From: Rhodococcus rhodnii NBRC 100604
Lineage (GTDB): Bacteria; Actinomycetota; Actinomycetes; Mycobacteriales; Mycobacteriaceae
Assembly: GCF_001894925.1 (NCBI RefSeq)
Contig: NZ_BCXD01000005.1
Location: forward strand, 62,001 to 126,000
Direction: 5' to 3'
Length of the DNA stretch: 64,000 bases
Under the pieces are notes generated by a model. It had not been told where the DNA came from. It saw only the letters and a program-made list of their open reading frames with translations, and did no database searches. This document shows, piece by piece, positions 26,556-36,935 of the stretch. Position 1 is the stretch's first letter; the number at the start of each line of letters is the position of its first letter. The translations under genes and the position numbers were made by a program.

Positions 26556-26675
26556 ATGTCATTCCCACGCCGTCGGCCATTCGGATGGCTTGCAGCGGGC
26601 ACTCTTTCGAACGCGGATTCCTCGAATATTCGTTCGAAGTGTCGTGACATACGTCCATTCGCGCGCGAACTGTAG
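26556..26675 (+). CDS. leaderless 39-residue upstream ORF ahead of whiB2
   Basis: The frame starts [15 protein letters not shown] and ends IRPFAREL with TAG at 26673-26675. It is basic, has one Cys and matches no family known to me. Its ATG is 7 bases after CATAAT, the spacing of a leaderless mRNA start. The stop falls at the beginning of the whiB2 ribosome binding site (GTGAGGAGGCGGAG), 16 bases before the whiB2 ATG. A regulatory leader peptide or coupling element is possible; a chance frame in a 5' leader cannot be excluded. Confidence 0.4.
   Translation: MSFPRRRPFGWLAAGTLSNADSSNIRSKCRDIRPFAREL
26622..26637. promoter_or_regulatory. LexA/SOS-like box upstream of whiB2
   Basis: TCGAATATTCGTTCGA matches the mycobacterial SOS consensus TCGAAC-N4-GTTCGA except for one base (T for C). 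It lies 55 bases before the whiB2 ATG and inside the upstream small frame. Confidence 0.5.
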
Positions 26676-26691
26676 GTGAGGAGGCGGAGCG

Positions 26692-27165
26692 ATGCCCGAC
26701 GAGTACACACGCGGTGCCGATGTCCACGGTTTTCCCGGCGGGGGGCCGTGGGCCGTAGGCCCGACGACCGACATCGACGAGCCGCGACCCGATTCCGATG
26801 CGAGCGCGGCGAACGGCGCACGCATCGACGGCGAGACCGACCGGGAACACGACAGCGCACCGATGCTGAGCGTGGTTCCGAGCGAGTCGAGTCCGGCGAG
26901 CGATCCCGTGTTCCTGCGAGGGTTCGACGAACTCTTCGAGAACATCGAGGATCAGTGGCAGGAACGCGCACTCTGCGCGCAGACCGACCCCGAGGCGTTC
27001 TTCCCCGAGAAGGGCGGCTCGACCCGCGAAGCCAAGCGGATCTGCCAGGGATGCGAGGTTCGCGACGAATGCCTCGACTACGCCCTCGCGAACGACGAGC
27101 GTTTCGGCATCTGGGGTGGCCTCTCCGAACGGGAGCGCCGGCGCCTCAAGCGCGGCATCGTCTGA
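26692..27165 (+). CDS. whiB2: WhiB2/WhmD-family iron-sulfur regulator
   Basis: This 157-residue protein has an unstructured acidic N-terminus of about 85 residues. A Wbl domain follows with four cluster ligands, Cys95, Cys118, Cys121 and Cys127, and the turn motif GIWGG at 139-143 before a basic C-terminal helix (SERERRRLKRG). WhiB2 (WhmD; WhiB in Streptomyces) works with the primary sigma factor to control septation and cell division and is essential in mycobacteria. Its identity rests on the long N-terminus and the synteny with fbiA and the DUF3499 gene (Rv3260c region). A strong GAGGAGGCGGAG precedes the ATG. Confidence 0.92.
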   Translation: MPDEYTRGADVHGFPGGGPWAVGPTTDIDEPRPDSDASAANGARIDGETDREHDSAPMLSVVPSESSPASDPVFLRGFDELFENIEDQWQERALCAQTDPEAFFPEKGGSTREAKRICQGCEVRDECLDYALANDERFGIWGGLSERERRRLKRGIV

Positions 27166-27204
27166 ATCGTCCGGCCCCCGGGTCACGGATCGGCAGTGCC
27201 GCGG

Positions 27205-27690
27205 CTAGTCCTCCGGCGCCCCGTCCGGATCGACCACGTCCGGATCGAGCCCGAGGTATGTCGCCACCTGCTGCACCAGAATCTCGTGCAGCAGGTCGGT
27301 GAGGTCCTCGGGATCGTCGGCACGGTGCTCGACGGGCCTGCGGAACACGACGATCCGGGCGCGCGTGGCGTCGCCCCGTCGGTCGATGCCCGCGGGGACC
27401 AGGCGCGAGAGCGGAACGGGCCCGTCGGCGACGACGTCGTCGGGCCACTCCACCGAATCCGGATCGATCGCGCGGATCTTGGGAACATCGTCGACGGCGA
27501 TGTCGAGTCCGCGCAGGCGTCCGCCCCACCTGTCGTCGATCGGGCCGAACGCGTCGAGGACGGCGAGATCGAACCGTTCGGCGCGCGAACGGCGCCCCGG
27601 AACGTCGGGCGGAAGGACCGGTCCACGCGGGCCTCGGCCGTGCCGCTCGACCGTTCGGGCTGTGTGGCGGCGGCGCGGAGGTCTTGCCAT
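27205..27690 (-). CDS. metallopeptidase-family protein with incomplete zinc motif (Rv3259-like)
   Basis: This 161-residue protein has a basic, Arg/Pro-rich N-terminus of about 35 residues. A compact domain follows with FDLAVLDAFGPIDDRW, RIVVFRRPVEHRADDPEDL and LLHEILVQQVATYLGLDPDVVDP near the C-terminus. The last segment aligns with the HExxH of zincin-like type 1 proteases but reads HEILV, so the second His is missing and catalysis is doubtful. It is divergent from the DUF3499 gene and convergent with whiB2, as Rv3259 is with its neighbours. Function unknown. Confidence 0.8.
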   Translation of the reverse strand: MARPPRRRHTARTVERHGRGPRGPVLPPDVPGRRSRAERFDLAVLDAFGPIDDRWGGRLRGLDIAVDDVPKIRAIDPDSVEWPDDVVADGPVPLSRLVPAGIDRRGDATRARIVVFRRPVEHRADDPEDLTDLLHEILVQQVATYLGLDPDVVDPDGAPED

Positions 27691-27750
27691 GGCGCCGACA
27701 TTACAAGCTCGCGGCGGTGTGTCCGAGTGGGGTGGCGAGGACAGGAGAGT

Positions 27751-27756
27751 TAAGGT
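27751..27756 (+). promoter_or_regulatory. -10 element (TAAGGT) of leaderless DUF3499 gene
   Basis: TAAGGT is followed by 7 bases and then GTG 27764, the start that matches the family N-terminus. Confidence 0.6.
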
Positions 27757-27763
27757 GCTGGCT

Positions 27764-28159
27764 GTGAGATCACTGCGTCGATGCTGCCGACCCGGGTGCA
27801 AGAACCCCGCCGTTGCGACGCTGACGTACGTGTACTCCGACTCGACCGCCGTCGTCGGGCCGCTCGCGACGGTCGACGAGCCGCACTCGTGGGATCTCTG
27901 CGAGACGCACGGGTCACGGATCACCGCCCCGATGGGATGGGAACTCGTCCGGCACGAGGGTGCCTTCGCGTCGAGCACGCCCGACGAGGACGATCTCACC
28001 GCGCTCGCCGAGGCCGTCCGTGAAGCGGGTCTCGGCGAACGCCACGAGGACGCCGCCGCCGTCTCCGACGCCTCCGCCGACGGCGACCGCGGTGCGGCGC
28101 CCCCACCTCGGACCGGACGCCGCGGTCATCTGCGCGTCCTGCCGGACCCCTCGGTCTGA
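27764..28159 (+). CDS. DUF3499 family protein (Rv3258c-like)
   Basis: This 131-residue protein has the family core RRCCRPGCKNPAVATLTYVY followed by DSTAVVGPLATVDEPHSWDLCETH and ITAPMGWELVR, spanning residues 4 to 70. The Cys residues (CC..C ... C..H) suggest a metal or iron-sulfur site. The rest is a low-complexity acidic and Pro-rich tail. The family is widespread in actinobacteria and of unknown function; it stands before pmmA here and in mycobacteria. GTG 27764 fits the -10 spacing; GTG 27755 is the alternative. Confidence 0.85.
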   Translation: MRSLRRCCRPGCKNPAVATLTYVYSDSTAVVGPLATVDEPHSWDLCETHGSRITAPMGWELVRHEGAFASSTPDEDDLTALAEAVREAGLGERHEDAAAVSDASADGDRGAAPPPRTGRRGHLRVLPDPSV

Positions 28160-28296
28160 ACCGGGCCGTCCCTCCGCTCTCCACTTCCCGCGCGATCCCC
28201 TCGCCACCGGTCGGCACCGCCGCAGCCTCCCGGCGGATAGGGTGAGCGCTGCCGTCGTCACCGCGGCCCCTGTCCACAACCCGAAGGAGCCCAGCC

Positions 28297-29676
28297 GTGT
28301 CGCGATCCGCCGAGTCCGTCCATTCCGTCGTCAAGGCGTACGACGTACGCGGTCTCGTGGGCGAACAACTCGACGAGGGATTCGTGCGCGATCTCGGTGG
28401 CGCGTTCGCCCACCTCATGCGGTCGGAGGGCGCCGCTCGCGTCGCCGTCGGACACGACATGCGCGATTCGTCGCCGACGCTCGCGCACGCGTTCGCCGAG
28501 GGGGTGACGGCACAGGGGCTCGACGTCGTGCTGCTGGGACTCACCTCGACCGACGAGCTGTACTTCGCGTCGGGACGGCTCGAGTGCCCGGGCGCGATGT
28601 TCACGGCGAGTCACAATCCCGCGCGCTACAACGGCGTCAAGATGTGCCGGGCGTTCGCCAAGCCCGTGGGACAGCAGACCGGTCTGGCAGACATCGCGCA
28701 GCAACTCGTCGACGGCGTCGCTCCCTACGACGGCGCGCGCGGCGACATCGCCGAGGCCGATCTGCTCGCGGACTACGCGGAGTTCCTGCGCTCGCTCGTC
28801 GATCTCTCCGAGTTGCGTCCGACGCGCATCGTCGTCGACGCGGGCAACGGCATGGGCGGCATGACGGCGCCCGCGGTCTTCGGTCCCCTTGCGGCGGTCA
28901 CGATCGATCCCCTCTACTTCGAGCTCGACGGGACGTTCCCGAATCACGAGGCCAATCCGCTCGATCCCGCGAACCTCGTGGATCTGAGCGCGCGCGTCCG
29001 TGAGACGGGCGCCGACCTGGGGCTCGCCTTCGACGGCGACGCGGACCGCTGCTTCGTCGTCGACGAGAAGGGCGACGTGGTGTCGCCGTCCGCGATCACG
29101 GCACTCGTCGCGCAGCACGCGCTCGCGGCCGAGCCCGGCGCCACGATCATCTACAACGCGATCACCTCGCGTGCGGTCCCCGAACTCGTCGAGGAATGGG
29201 GCGGCGTCGCCGTCCGCACTCGGGTGGGCCATTCGTTCATCAAGCAGCAGATGTCGGAGACCGGTGCGGTCTTCGGCGGCGAGCACTCGGGGCACTACTA
29301 CTTCCGCGACTTCTGGAACGCCGACTCGGGCATGCTCGCGGCGCTCCACGTCCTCGCCGCGTACGGCGCGCAGGATCGTCCGCTCTCGGAACTCATGGCC
29401 GAGTACGTGAAGTACGCGGATTCGGGCGAGATCAACTCGACGGTCGACGATCTCGCAGCGGCGGCCGACGAGGTCGTCGCGGCGTTCGCGGAGCGCACCG
29501 TCGCCGTCGACACCCTGGACGGCGTGACCGTGGATCTGGGCGACCACACGTGGTTCAACCTGCGCCCCTCGAACACCGAACCGCTGTTGCGGCTCAACGC
29601 CGAGGCGCCGTCGCGCGGCGCCGTCGACGCGGTGGTGGGAGAGATCCTGGGCATCGTGCGCGGCCGACTGGGATAG
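28297..29676 (+). CDS. manB: phosphomannomutase/phosphoglucomutase
   Basis: This 459-residue alpha-D-phosphohexomutase converts mannose-6-phosphate to mannose-1-phosphate for GDP-mannose. It shows the phosphoserine loop TASHNPARYNGVKM (Ser105), metal-binding DGDADR, the sugar-recognition loop GEHSGHYYF and the phosphate-binding RPSNTEPLLRLN near the C-terminus. It corresponds to Rv3257c (pmmA/manB). GAAGGAG lies 9 bases before the GTG start. With manA and manC in the same window the full route from fructose-6-phosphate to GDP-mannose is encoded. Confidence 0.95.
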   Translation: MSRSAESVHSVVKAYDVRGLVGEQLDEGFVRDLGGAFAHLMRSEGAARVAVGHDMRDSSPTLAHAFAEGVTAQGLDVVLLGLTSTDELYFASGRLECPGAMFTASHNPARYNGVKMCRAFAKPVGQQTGLADIAQQLVDGVAPYDGARGDIAEADLLADYAEFLRSLVDLSELRPTRIVVDAGNGMGGMTAPAVFGPLAAVTIDPLYFELDGTFPNHEANPLDPANLVDLSARVRETGADLGLAFDGDADRCFVVDEKGDVVSPSAITALVAQHALAAEPGATIIYNAITSRAVPELVEEWGGVAVRTRVGHSFIKQQMSETGAVFGGEHSGHYYFRDFWNADSGMLAALHVLAAYGAQDRPLSELMAEYVKYADSGEINSTVDDLAAAADEVVAAFAERTVAVDTLDGVTVDLGDHTWFNLRPSNTEPLLRLNAEAPSRGAVDAVVGEILGIVRGRLG

Positions 29677-29744
29677 TGGGATCCACACCGTTCGACCCCG
29701 CGCAGTGCGGCCCGTCACACTGCACGGAGGTCGGCACGACGAGA

Positions 29745-29770
29745 CCGGCCGGCACCACGAGGCCGGCCGG
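29745..29770. terminator. GC-rich hairpin after manB
   Basis: CCGGCCGG at 29745-29752 and 29763-29770 flank a 10-base loop. A weaker inverted repeat (GCAGTG/CACTGC, 29702-29723) precedes it. There is no T run, so a terminator is only a possibility; either could also fold in the 5' leader of the next gene. Confidence 0.35.
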
Positions 29771-29794
29771 AAGGACAAGGGGGTGGTCGGGGCG

Positions 29795-30844
29795 ATGACG
29801 ACACCGATGCCCGTTCTCGACCTCGACGACGAGGCGGCGATCGGCGCCGCCGATCGTCACGCGGTGCTGCGGTCCGCGGCGACCGCAGGGGCGCAACTGC
29901 GGGCCGCGCAGGCAGCGGTGGACGAGGGCGAGCTCACGGGACTCGCGGGGATGCGGCCACGCAGCCTCGTACTCGTGACGGCAGCGGGCCGTCCGGCGCG
30001 TGCCGCTGCACTCGTCTCGTCGACGGCGACGCTCGGGTTCCCGGTCGTCCGCGTGCCCACGACGCCGTCGTGGGTGGGTCCGCTCGACGTCGTGGTGGTC
30101 GCAGGCGACGACGCCGGTGATCCGGCCCTCGCCCACGCCACGGACGCCGCGCTGCGCCGGCGGGCGGAGACGGTCGTGGTCGCCCCGTTCGAGGGGCCGC
30201 TGCGCGACGTCGCGGCGGGCCGGGCTCGCTCGCTCGCGCCGAGGATTCCGGCGCACCCACGCCACATGCTGATGCGGTATCTCGCGGGCTTCCTCGCGGT
30301 CGCCGCGGAACTGGGCAGGCCCGACGAGGCCGCGGCCGTCGACCTCGCCGCGCTCGCGGACGCCGCCGACGCCGAGGCCGTGCGCGGCGGACCCGGCAAC
30401 GAGATCTTCCACAATCCCGCGAAGTCGCTCGCGTCGCGCGTGCACGGCCGCCGCGTCGTGTTCACCGGCGCCGACGCGCCCCACGTCGAACTCGCGCGGC
30501 ACGCGGGCGAGGCGGCGGTGTTCGCGGGAGCTGTCGCGGCGTCCGCGCCGCTGCCCGATGTCGTCGCCGCGGCGCCCACGTTCCGTCCCGCAGCGGACGT
30601 CGATCCGCTCTTCTTCGATCCGGACCTCGACGATCCGGGGGACCGTCCGATCCGTGCGTTCGCGTTCTCGTCCGTCGCCGACGAGGACACGACCCGGCGC
30701 CGGCTCGCGACGGTGCCGGACGCCGAGGTCCTGGTCGCGAGCGAACTCGGTGAGCAGTCCGGCGACGTCGTCGCGCAACTCGTGACGCTCGCGACTCGTG
30801 TCGATCTCGCCGCGGCGTATCTCCAGCTGATGGGTGGTCACTAG
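29795..30844 (+). CDS. SIS-domain-like protein of the mannose locus (Rv3256c-like)
   Basis: This 349-residue protein has the pattern of a degenerate double-SIS sugar isomerase: VLVTAAGRPARAAALVSST and FPVVRVPTTP in the first half, GPLDVVVVAGDDAGDPALAHA, and NEIFHNPAKSLASRVHGRRVVFTGAD in the second half. It lies between manB and manA in all relatives I know of (Rv3256c). Its stop overlaps the manA start by one base (TAGTG), so a helper role in mannose metabolism is likely but unproven. The start is uncertain: GTG 29783 has a better ribosome binding site (AAGGACAAGG). Confidence 0.8.
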   Translation: MTTPMPVLDLDDEAAIGAADRHAVLRSAATAGAQLRAAQAAVDEGELTGLAGMRPRSLVLVTAAGRPARAAALVSSTATLGFPVVRVPTTPSWVGPLDVVVVAGDDAGDPALAHATDAALRRRAETVVVAPFEGPLRDVAAGRARSLAPRIPAHPRHMLMRYLAGFLAVAAELGRPDEAAAVDLAALADAADAEAVRGGPGNEIFHNPAKSLASRVHGRRVVFTGADAPHVELARHAGEAAVFAGAVAASAPLPDVVAAAPTFRPAADVDPLFFDPDLDDPGDRPIRAFAFSSVADEDTTRRRLATVPDAEVLVASELGEQSGDVVAQLVTLATRVDLAAAYLQLMGGH

Positions 30845-32088
30845 TGCGGGTACTCGACGGCGCGATGCGCTACTACGCGTGGGGTTCGCGTTCGGCCATC
30901 GCCGCCGTTCAGGGCCGCAGGGTGCCGTCGGCTCATCCCGAGGCGGAGTTGTGGTTCGGCGCGCACCCGGGTGATCCCGCCCGCGTTCTCGGCGACGACG
31001 GCGCGGCCGAGGGGACGCTGCTCGACGTCGTCGAAGACGATCCCGTCGCGGCGCTGGGGGAGCGCAGCGTCGATCGCTTCGGCGCGCGGCTGCCGTACCT
31101 GCTCAAGCTGCTCGCGGCGGAGGAACCGCTGTCGCTGCAGGCGCATCCCAGTTCGGTGCAGGCCGCCGAGGGCTTCGAGGCCGAGAACGTCGCGGGGCTT
31201 CCGCTGGACGCCGCCGACCGCAACTACAAGGATCCGAGCCACAAGCCCGAACTCGTCGTGGCGCTCACCCCGTTCGAGGCGCTCGCCGGCTTCCGCGATC
31301 CCAAGCGCACCGTCGATCTGCTCGCCGCGCTCGCGGCGCCCGAGCTCGAGCCGTACGTGTCGCTGCTGGCCGAGCAGCCCGATTCGGGAGGGCTGCGCGC
31401 GCTGTTCACGACGTGGATCACGTTGCCGCCCAACGCCGTCTCGGCACTGATGCCCAAGCTGCTCGACGCGTGCGTCGCACTGCTCGCGTCCGACGCCGAC
31501 GGCGAGTACGTCCGCGAGGCGCGCACGGCACTGCAGCTCGCGGAGGCGTATCCCGGTGACAGCGGGGTGTTCGCGTCGCTGCTGCTCAATCGCGTGTCGC
31601 TCGAGCCGGGGGAGGGGTTGTACCTGCCCGCGGGCAACCTGCACGCGTACCTGCACGGGGTCGGCATCGAGATCATGGCGAACTCCGACAACGTGCTGCG
31701 CGGCGGTCTCACGCCCAAGCACGTCGACGTTCCGGAACTGCTGCGCGTCCTGGATTTCGACGCCGTGGACGTCCCGCTCGTCGAGCCGCGATCGCTCGGT
31801 GACGGCGAGTACGTGTACGACACTCCAGCACCGGAGTTCGCGCTCGCGCGTATCGAACTCGGGGCCGGTGCGCACACCGATCTCACCGAGCGCGGACCAC
31901 GGATCGTCCTGGTGACGTTCGGCCGCGTGCGGGTGACGTGCGGCGGGAGCGTCGTCGATCTGCCCGCGGGGCACGCGGTGTGGGTCGCGGACGACGAACC
32001 GGACATCCGGATCGACTCGGACACCGAGCACGCGCAGGTGTTCCTCGCGACAACGGCGCAGGACGGTGGGCGAGGGTCGCTGGGCTAG
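30844..32088 (+). CDS. manA: mannose-6-phosphate isomerase, class I
   Basis: This 414-residue zinc enzyme interconverts fructose-6-phosphate and mannose-6-phosphate. Metal and substrate motifs are [32 protein letters not shown] (Gln and His ligands), HKPELVVAL and the signature [36 protein letters not shown]. It starts with GTG and overlaps the upstream gene by one base. Its TAG stop is also the beginning of the TAGCCT hexamer that may serve sahH. Confidence 0.95.
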   Translation: MRVLDGAMRYYAWGSRSAIAAVQGRRVPSAHPEAELWFGAHPGDPARVLGDDGAAEGTLLDVVEDDPVAALGERSVDRFGARLPYLLKLLAAEEPLSLQAHPSSVQAAEGFEAENVAGLPLDAADRNYKDPSHKPELVVALTPFEALAGFRDPKRTVDLLAALAAPELEPYVSLLAEQPDSGGLRALFTTWITLPPNAVSALMPKLLDACVALLASDADGEYVREARTALQLAEAYPGDSGVFASLLLNRVSLEPGEGLYLPAGNLHAYLHGVGIEIMANSDNVLRGGLTPKHVDVPELLRVLDFDAVDVPLVEPRSLGDGEYVYDTPAPEFALARIELGAGAHTDLTERGPRIVLVTFGRVRVTCGGSVVDLPAGHAVWVADDEPDIRIDSDTEHAQVFLATTAQDGGRGSLG

Positions 32089-32091
32089 CCT
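32086..32091 (+). promoter_or_regulatory. possible -10 element (TAGCCT) of sahH
   Basis: TAGCCT contains the manA stop codon and lies 34 bases before the sahH ATG. Transcription from about 32098 would give a short leader containing GAGAGAGG as ribosome binding site. Confidence 0.45.
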
Positions 32092-32125
32092 GGACACCAC
32101 CATCGCGAGATCGAGAGAGGCATTC

Positions 32126-33601
<1,476 letters not shown>

Positions 33602-33618
33602 GCGGCGGGCCGGCTCGA

Positions 33619-34263
33619 ATGGGAGCGCTCGTCGCACTCGAGGGTCTCGACGGCGCCGGGAAGAACACGCTGGTGCAGGGTGTGCTCGCGGCACTGACCG
33701 ATCGTGGTCTCGCCGCGGCCACCCTGGCCTTCCCGCGGTACGGGAGGTCGGTGCACGCCGACGTCGCCGCCGAGGCGCTGCACGGTCGGCACGGTGATCT
33801 CGCGGAGTCGGTCAACGCGATGGCGATGCTGTTCGCCCTCGACCGCGCCGGCGCCGCCGCCGAGCTCGCCGAGCTGGTCGCCACGCACGACGTCGTCGTG
33901 CTGGACCGGTACGTCGCGTCCAACGCGGCGTACGGCGCCGCGCGGCTCGCGCAGGACGCGGACGGCCCGTTCGTCGACTGGATCCGCGAGCTCGAGTTCG
34001 AGCGGTTCGCACTGCCGGTCCCGGATCTGCAGCTCTATCTCGACACTCCCGTGACGCTGGCCGAGCTCCGTGCGCGTGCCCGCGAGAGCGAGGTGTGCCG
34101 GGCTCTCGACGCGTACGAGCGCGACAGCCCGCTACAGACCCGCACCGGCCGCGCGTACGCGGGACTTGCCGCGCGCGCGTGGATGTCGCCGTGGTGGGTG
34201 CTCGATCCGGAGGTCGACGTGGCGCGACTCGCGGACGACCTGGCACTCTCGACGGGGTCGTGA
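33619..34263 (+). CDS. tmk: dTMP kinase
   Basis: This 214-residue thymidylate kinase phosphorylates dTMP to dTDP. It begins MGALVALEGLDGAGKNTLVQ (P-loop residues 9-17, with Asn after the Lys as in the actinobacterial enzymes). It also has FPRYGRS with the catalytic Arg, and the DRYVASNAAYG motif around 95-105 for substrate binding. The LID carries Arg residues (ESEVCRALDAYERD). It lies 17 bases after ahcY and before mtrA, as in Rv3248c-Rv3247c-Rv3246c. Confidence 0.94.
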   Translation: MGALVALEGLDGAGKNTLVQGVLAALTDRGLAAATLAFPRYGRSVHADVAAEALHGRHGDLAESVNAMAMLFALDRAGAAAELAELVATHDVVVLDRYVASNAAYGAARLAQDADGPFVDWIRELEFERFALPVPDLQLYLDTPVTLAELRARARESEVCRALDAYERDSPLQTRTGRAYAGLAARAWMSPWWVLDPEVDVARLADDLALSTGS

Positions 34264-34365
34264 CCCGGTGCTCACGGAGGTACGACCCGGCGCGTCGCCG
34301 ATGCCGCGGCGCGCCGAAACGGTGATCGCGCCGTTACCGGCGGGAAAGGTGTAACGATAGGAGCC

Positions 34366-35043
34366 ATGAAGCCCAGGATTCTCGTCGTCGACGACGACAC
34401 GGCGCTCGCCGAGATGCTCACGATCGTCCTGCGTGGCGAAGGTTTCGAGCCCCACGTGGTGGGCGACGGCACCCAGGCACTGTCCGCGGTGCGTGAGATC
34501 CGGCCCGATCTGGTCCTGCTCGACCTGATGCTTCCCGGTATGAACGGCATCGACGTGTGCCGCGTGCTGCGCGCCGACTCCGGTGTCCCCATCGTGATGC
34601 TCACGGCGAAGACCGACACGGTCGACGTCGTGCTCGGCCTCGAGTCCGGTGCCGACGACTACATCATGAAGCCGTTCAAGCCGAAGGAACTCGTCGCGCG
34701 CGTGCGCGCCCGGCTGCGCCGGACCGAGTCCGAGCCCGCCGAGGTGCTCAGCATCGGCGATGTCGTGATCGACGTTCCCGCGCACAAGGTGACGCGGGGC
34801 GACGAACCCATCTCGCTGACTCCGCTCGAATTCGATCTGCTGGTGGCGCTCGCCCGGAAGCCGCGGCAGGTCTTCACGCGTGAGGTGCTCCTCGAACAGG
34901 TGTGGGGCTACCGCCACGCGGCCGACACCCGCTTGGCCAACGTCCACGTTCAGCGGCTGCGCGCGAAGGTCGAGAAGGATCCCGAGAATCCGGAGGTCGT
35001 GCTCACGGTCAGGGGGGTCGGCTACAAGGCCGGACCGCCGTGA
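34366..35043 (+). CDS. mtrA: response regulator MtrA
   Basis: This 225-residue OmpR-family regulator carries Asp53 in [17 protein letters not shown] and the conserved Lys in [13 protein letters not shown]. Its winged helix ends [12 protein letters not shown]. MtrA is essential in mycobacteria and controls cell-wall turnover, division and replication genes. AGGAG lies 5 bases before the ATG, and TAACGAT just upstream may be its -10. The stop overlaps the mtrB start (GTGA), giving the conserved tmk-mtrA-mtrB-lpqB order. Confidence 0.97.
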   Translation: MKPRILVVDDDTALAEMLTIVLRGEGFEPHVVGDGTQALSAVREIRPDLVLLDLMLPGMNGIDVCRVLRADSGVPIVMLTAKTDTVDVVLGLESGADDYIMKPFKPKELVARVRARLRRTESEPAEVLSIGDVVIDVPAHKVTRGDEPISLTPLEFDLLVALARKPRQVFTREVLLEQVWGYRHAADTRLANVHVQRLRAKVEKDPENPEVVLTVRGVGYKAGPP

Positions 35044-36935
35044 CACGTGTCTCTCGCTGGCGGCGCCGGGTCAACCGGCGCGTCACCCCCGTCGTCCGCT
35101 GGGCGAGTACGGTCGGCAACGCCGTCGCCCACACGTGGCGGCGGTCGTTGCAGCTCCGCGTCGTCGTCTCGACGCTGACGCTGTCGATCATCGTCATCGG
35201 TGTGCTCGGCGTCGTCCTCACGAGCCAGATCACCGATCGGCTGCTCGAGTCGAAGATCGGTGCGGCGACCGAGGAACTCGACCGCGCCCGCGCCACCGTG
35301 GACGAGACGCTCGAGGGGTCGGACTACTCGTCCGCGGTCGCCCAGCTCAACGGGATTCGTGCGCAGCTGACCAATCGCGATCCCGACGAGCCCGACGCGT
35401 CGGGCTCGGCCGGTGCGTTCGAGCCGGTGCTCATCGTTCCGGGCGAGGGACCGCGCGCCCCGGTCTCGGTGGGCGCGGAGGCCGAGATCCCGGAGTCGCT
35501 GCGGACGTTCGTCCAGGCGAATCAGATCGCCTACCAGTTCTCGACGGTGCAGGAGCGCGGCGGCTATTCCGGCCCCGCCCTCATCATCGGCTCACCGACG
35601 ACGACGCTCGAGCTGTATCTCATCTTCCCGCTCGAGAGCGAGGAGCGGACGCTCTCGCTCATGCGGGGCACGCTGCTCGTCGGCGGCGGCGTTCTCGCCG
35701 TGCTGCTCGCCGCGATCTCGTTGCTCGTCGCGCGGCAGGTCGTGCTGCCGCTGCGCTCGGCGTCGCGCATCTCCGTGCGATTCGCCGACGGCCGCCTCAA
35801 GGAACGCATGCCGGTCCGGGGCGAGGACGACATGGCCCGGCTCGCGATGTCGTTCAACGAGATGGCCGAGAGCCTGTCCAAACAGATCACGCAGCTCGAG
35901 GAGTTCGGCAACCTCCAGAAGCGGTTCACGTCCGACGTCAGCCACGAGCTGCGGACGCCGCTCACGACGGTGCGCATGGCCGCCGATCTCATCCACGACG
36001 GCAGCGAGGATCTCGATCCGGGCATGAAGCGCGCGTCGGAGCTGCTGGTCACCGAACTGGACCGCTTCGAGCAGTTGCTCGGGGACCTCCTCGAGATCAG
36101 CCGGCACGACGCCGGTGTCGCCGAACTCGCGGCGGAGCAACTCGACGTCCGGCTGTGCGCCCGCGCTGCGATCTCGACGGTGCGGCACCTCGCGAAGGAG
36201 AGCGGGACCGAACTCATCGTCGACATGCCGGGCGATCCGGTCATGGCGGAGGTCGATCCCCGCCGCGTCGAGCGCGTGTTGCGCAACCTCCTCGCGAACG
36301 CGATCGACCACGGCGAGGGCAAGCCGGTGCTGTTGCGGGTGCGCGCCGACGACAACGCCGTCGCGCTCGTCGTCCGCGACCAGGGCATCGGGTTGCGGCC
36401 GGGTGAGGAGAAGCTGGTGTTCAACCGGTTCTGGCGGTCCGATCCGTCGCGGGTGCGGCGGTCGGGCGGTTCCGGTCTGGGGCTCGCGATCAGCGTCGAG
36501 GACGCGAATCTGCACGACGGCAGGCTTGAGGCGTGGGGCGAACCGGGGAAGGGCTCGGTGTTCCGGCTCACCCTTCCGCGTGTGCGGGGGCGGAAGGTGA
36601 CGTCGTCGCCGCTGCCCCTCGCGCCGACGATCCGCAAGGCCGTACAGGGTCGTCCGCCGACGGCCGAGCAGTCGGCCGATCCCTTCGAGTCGGCTGATCC
36701 CTTCGAGTCCGACGATCCGCTCGAGGTCGAGGGGTCGGCCCGTGCCGAGACGGCGGGCGAGGTCGACAGCGACGCCGAAATTCCGGACGATTCGGATATG
36801 CGCAGCAGTATCACCGCAGACGACACGAGCGCCGACCCCGGCGTGGACGACACGGCCGTGGACGACGAGAGCGTGGACGATTCGTCGCGCGCGAGCACCC
36901 CGTCCGGCCGCCGACCGGGGGAGGAGTCGTCGTGA
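35040..36935 (+). CDS. mtrB: sensor histidine kinase MtrB
   Basis: 631 residues. It has an N-terminal basic segment, one helix near 42-64, an extracytoplasmic domain (about 65-200), a second helix near 206-230, and HAMP. DHp follows with [16 protein letters not shown] (phospho-accepting His302). The ATPase domain shows [22 protein letters not shown] and [18 protein letters not shown]. After residue 525 a long acidic Asp/Ser-rich tail replaces the shorter ends of relatives, with three DPFESA-type units. MtrB localises to septa with FtsI and Wag31 in mycobacteria and activates MtrA. Confidence 0.96.
   Translation: MTRVSRWRRRVNRRVTPVVRWASTVGNAVAHTWRRSLQLRVVVSTLTLSIIVIGVLGVVLTSQITDRLLESKIGAATEELDRARATVDETLEGSDYSSAVAQLNGIRAQLTNRDPDEPDASGSAGAFEPVLIVPGEGPRAPVSVGAEAEIPESLRTFVQANQIAYQFSTVQERGGYSGPALIIGSPTTTLELYLIFPLESEERTLSLMRGTLLVGGGVLAVLLAAISLLVARQVVLPLRSASRISVRFADGRLKERMPVRGEDDMARLAMSFNEMAESLSKQITQLEEFGNLQKRFTSDVSHELRTPLTTVRMAADLIHDGSEDLDPGMKRASELLVTELDRFEQLLGDLLEISRHDAGVAELAAEQLDVRLCARAAISTVRHLAKESGTELIVDMPGDPVMAEVDPRRVERVLRNLLANAIDHGEGKPVLLRVRADDNAVALVVRDQGIGLRPGEEKLVFNRFWRSDPSRVRRSGGSGLGLAISVEDANLHDGRLEAWGEPGKGSVFRLTLPRVRGRKVTSSPLPLAPTIRKAVQGRPPTAEQSADPFESADPFESDDPLEVEGSARAETAGEVDSDAEIPDDSDMRSSITADDTSADPGVDDTAVDDESVDDSSRASTPSGRRPGEESS
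36672..36725 (+). repeat. 18-bp in-frame tandem repeat in the mtrB tail
   Basis: Three units resembling TCGGCTGATCCCTTCGAG (36672-36689, 36690-36707, 36708-36725; the last diverged) encode [18 protein letters not shown]. Confidence 0.85.
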
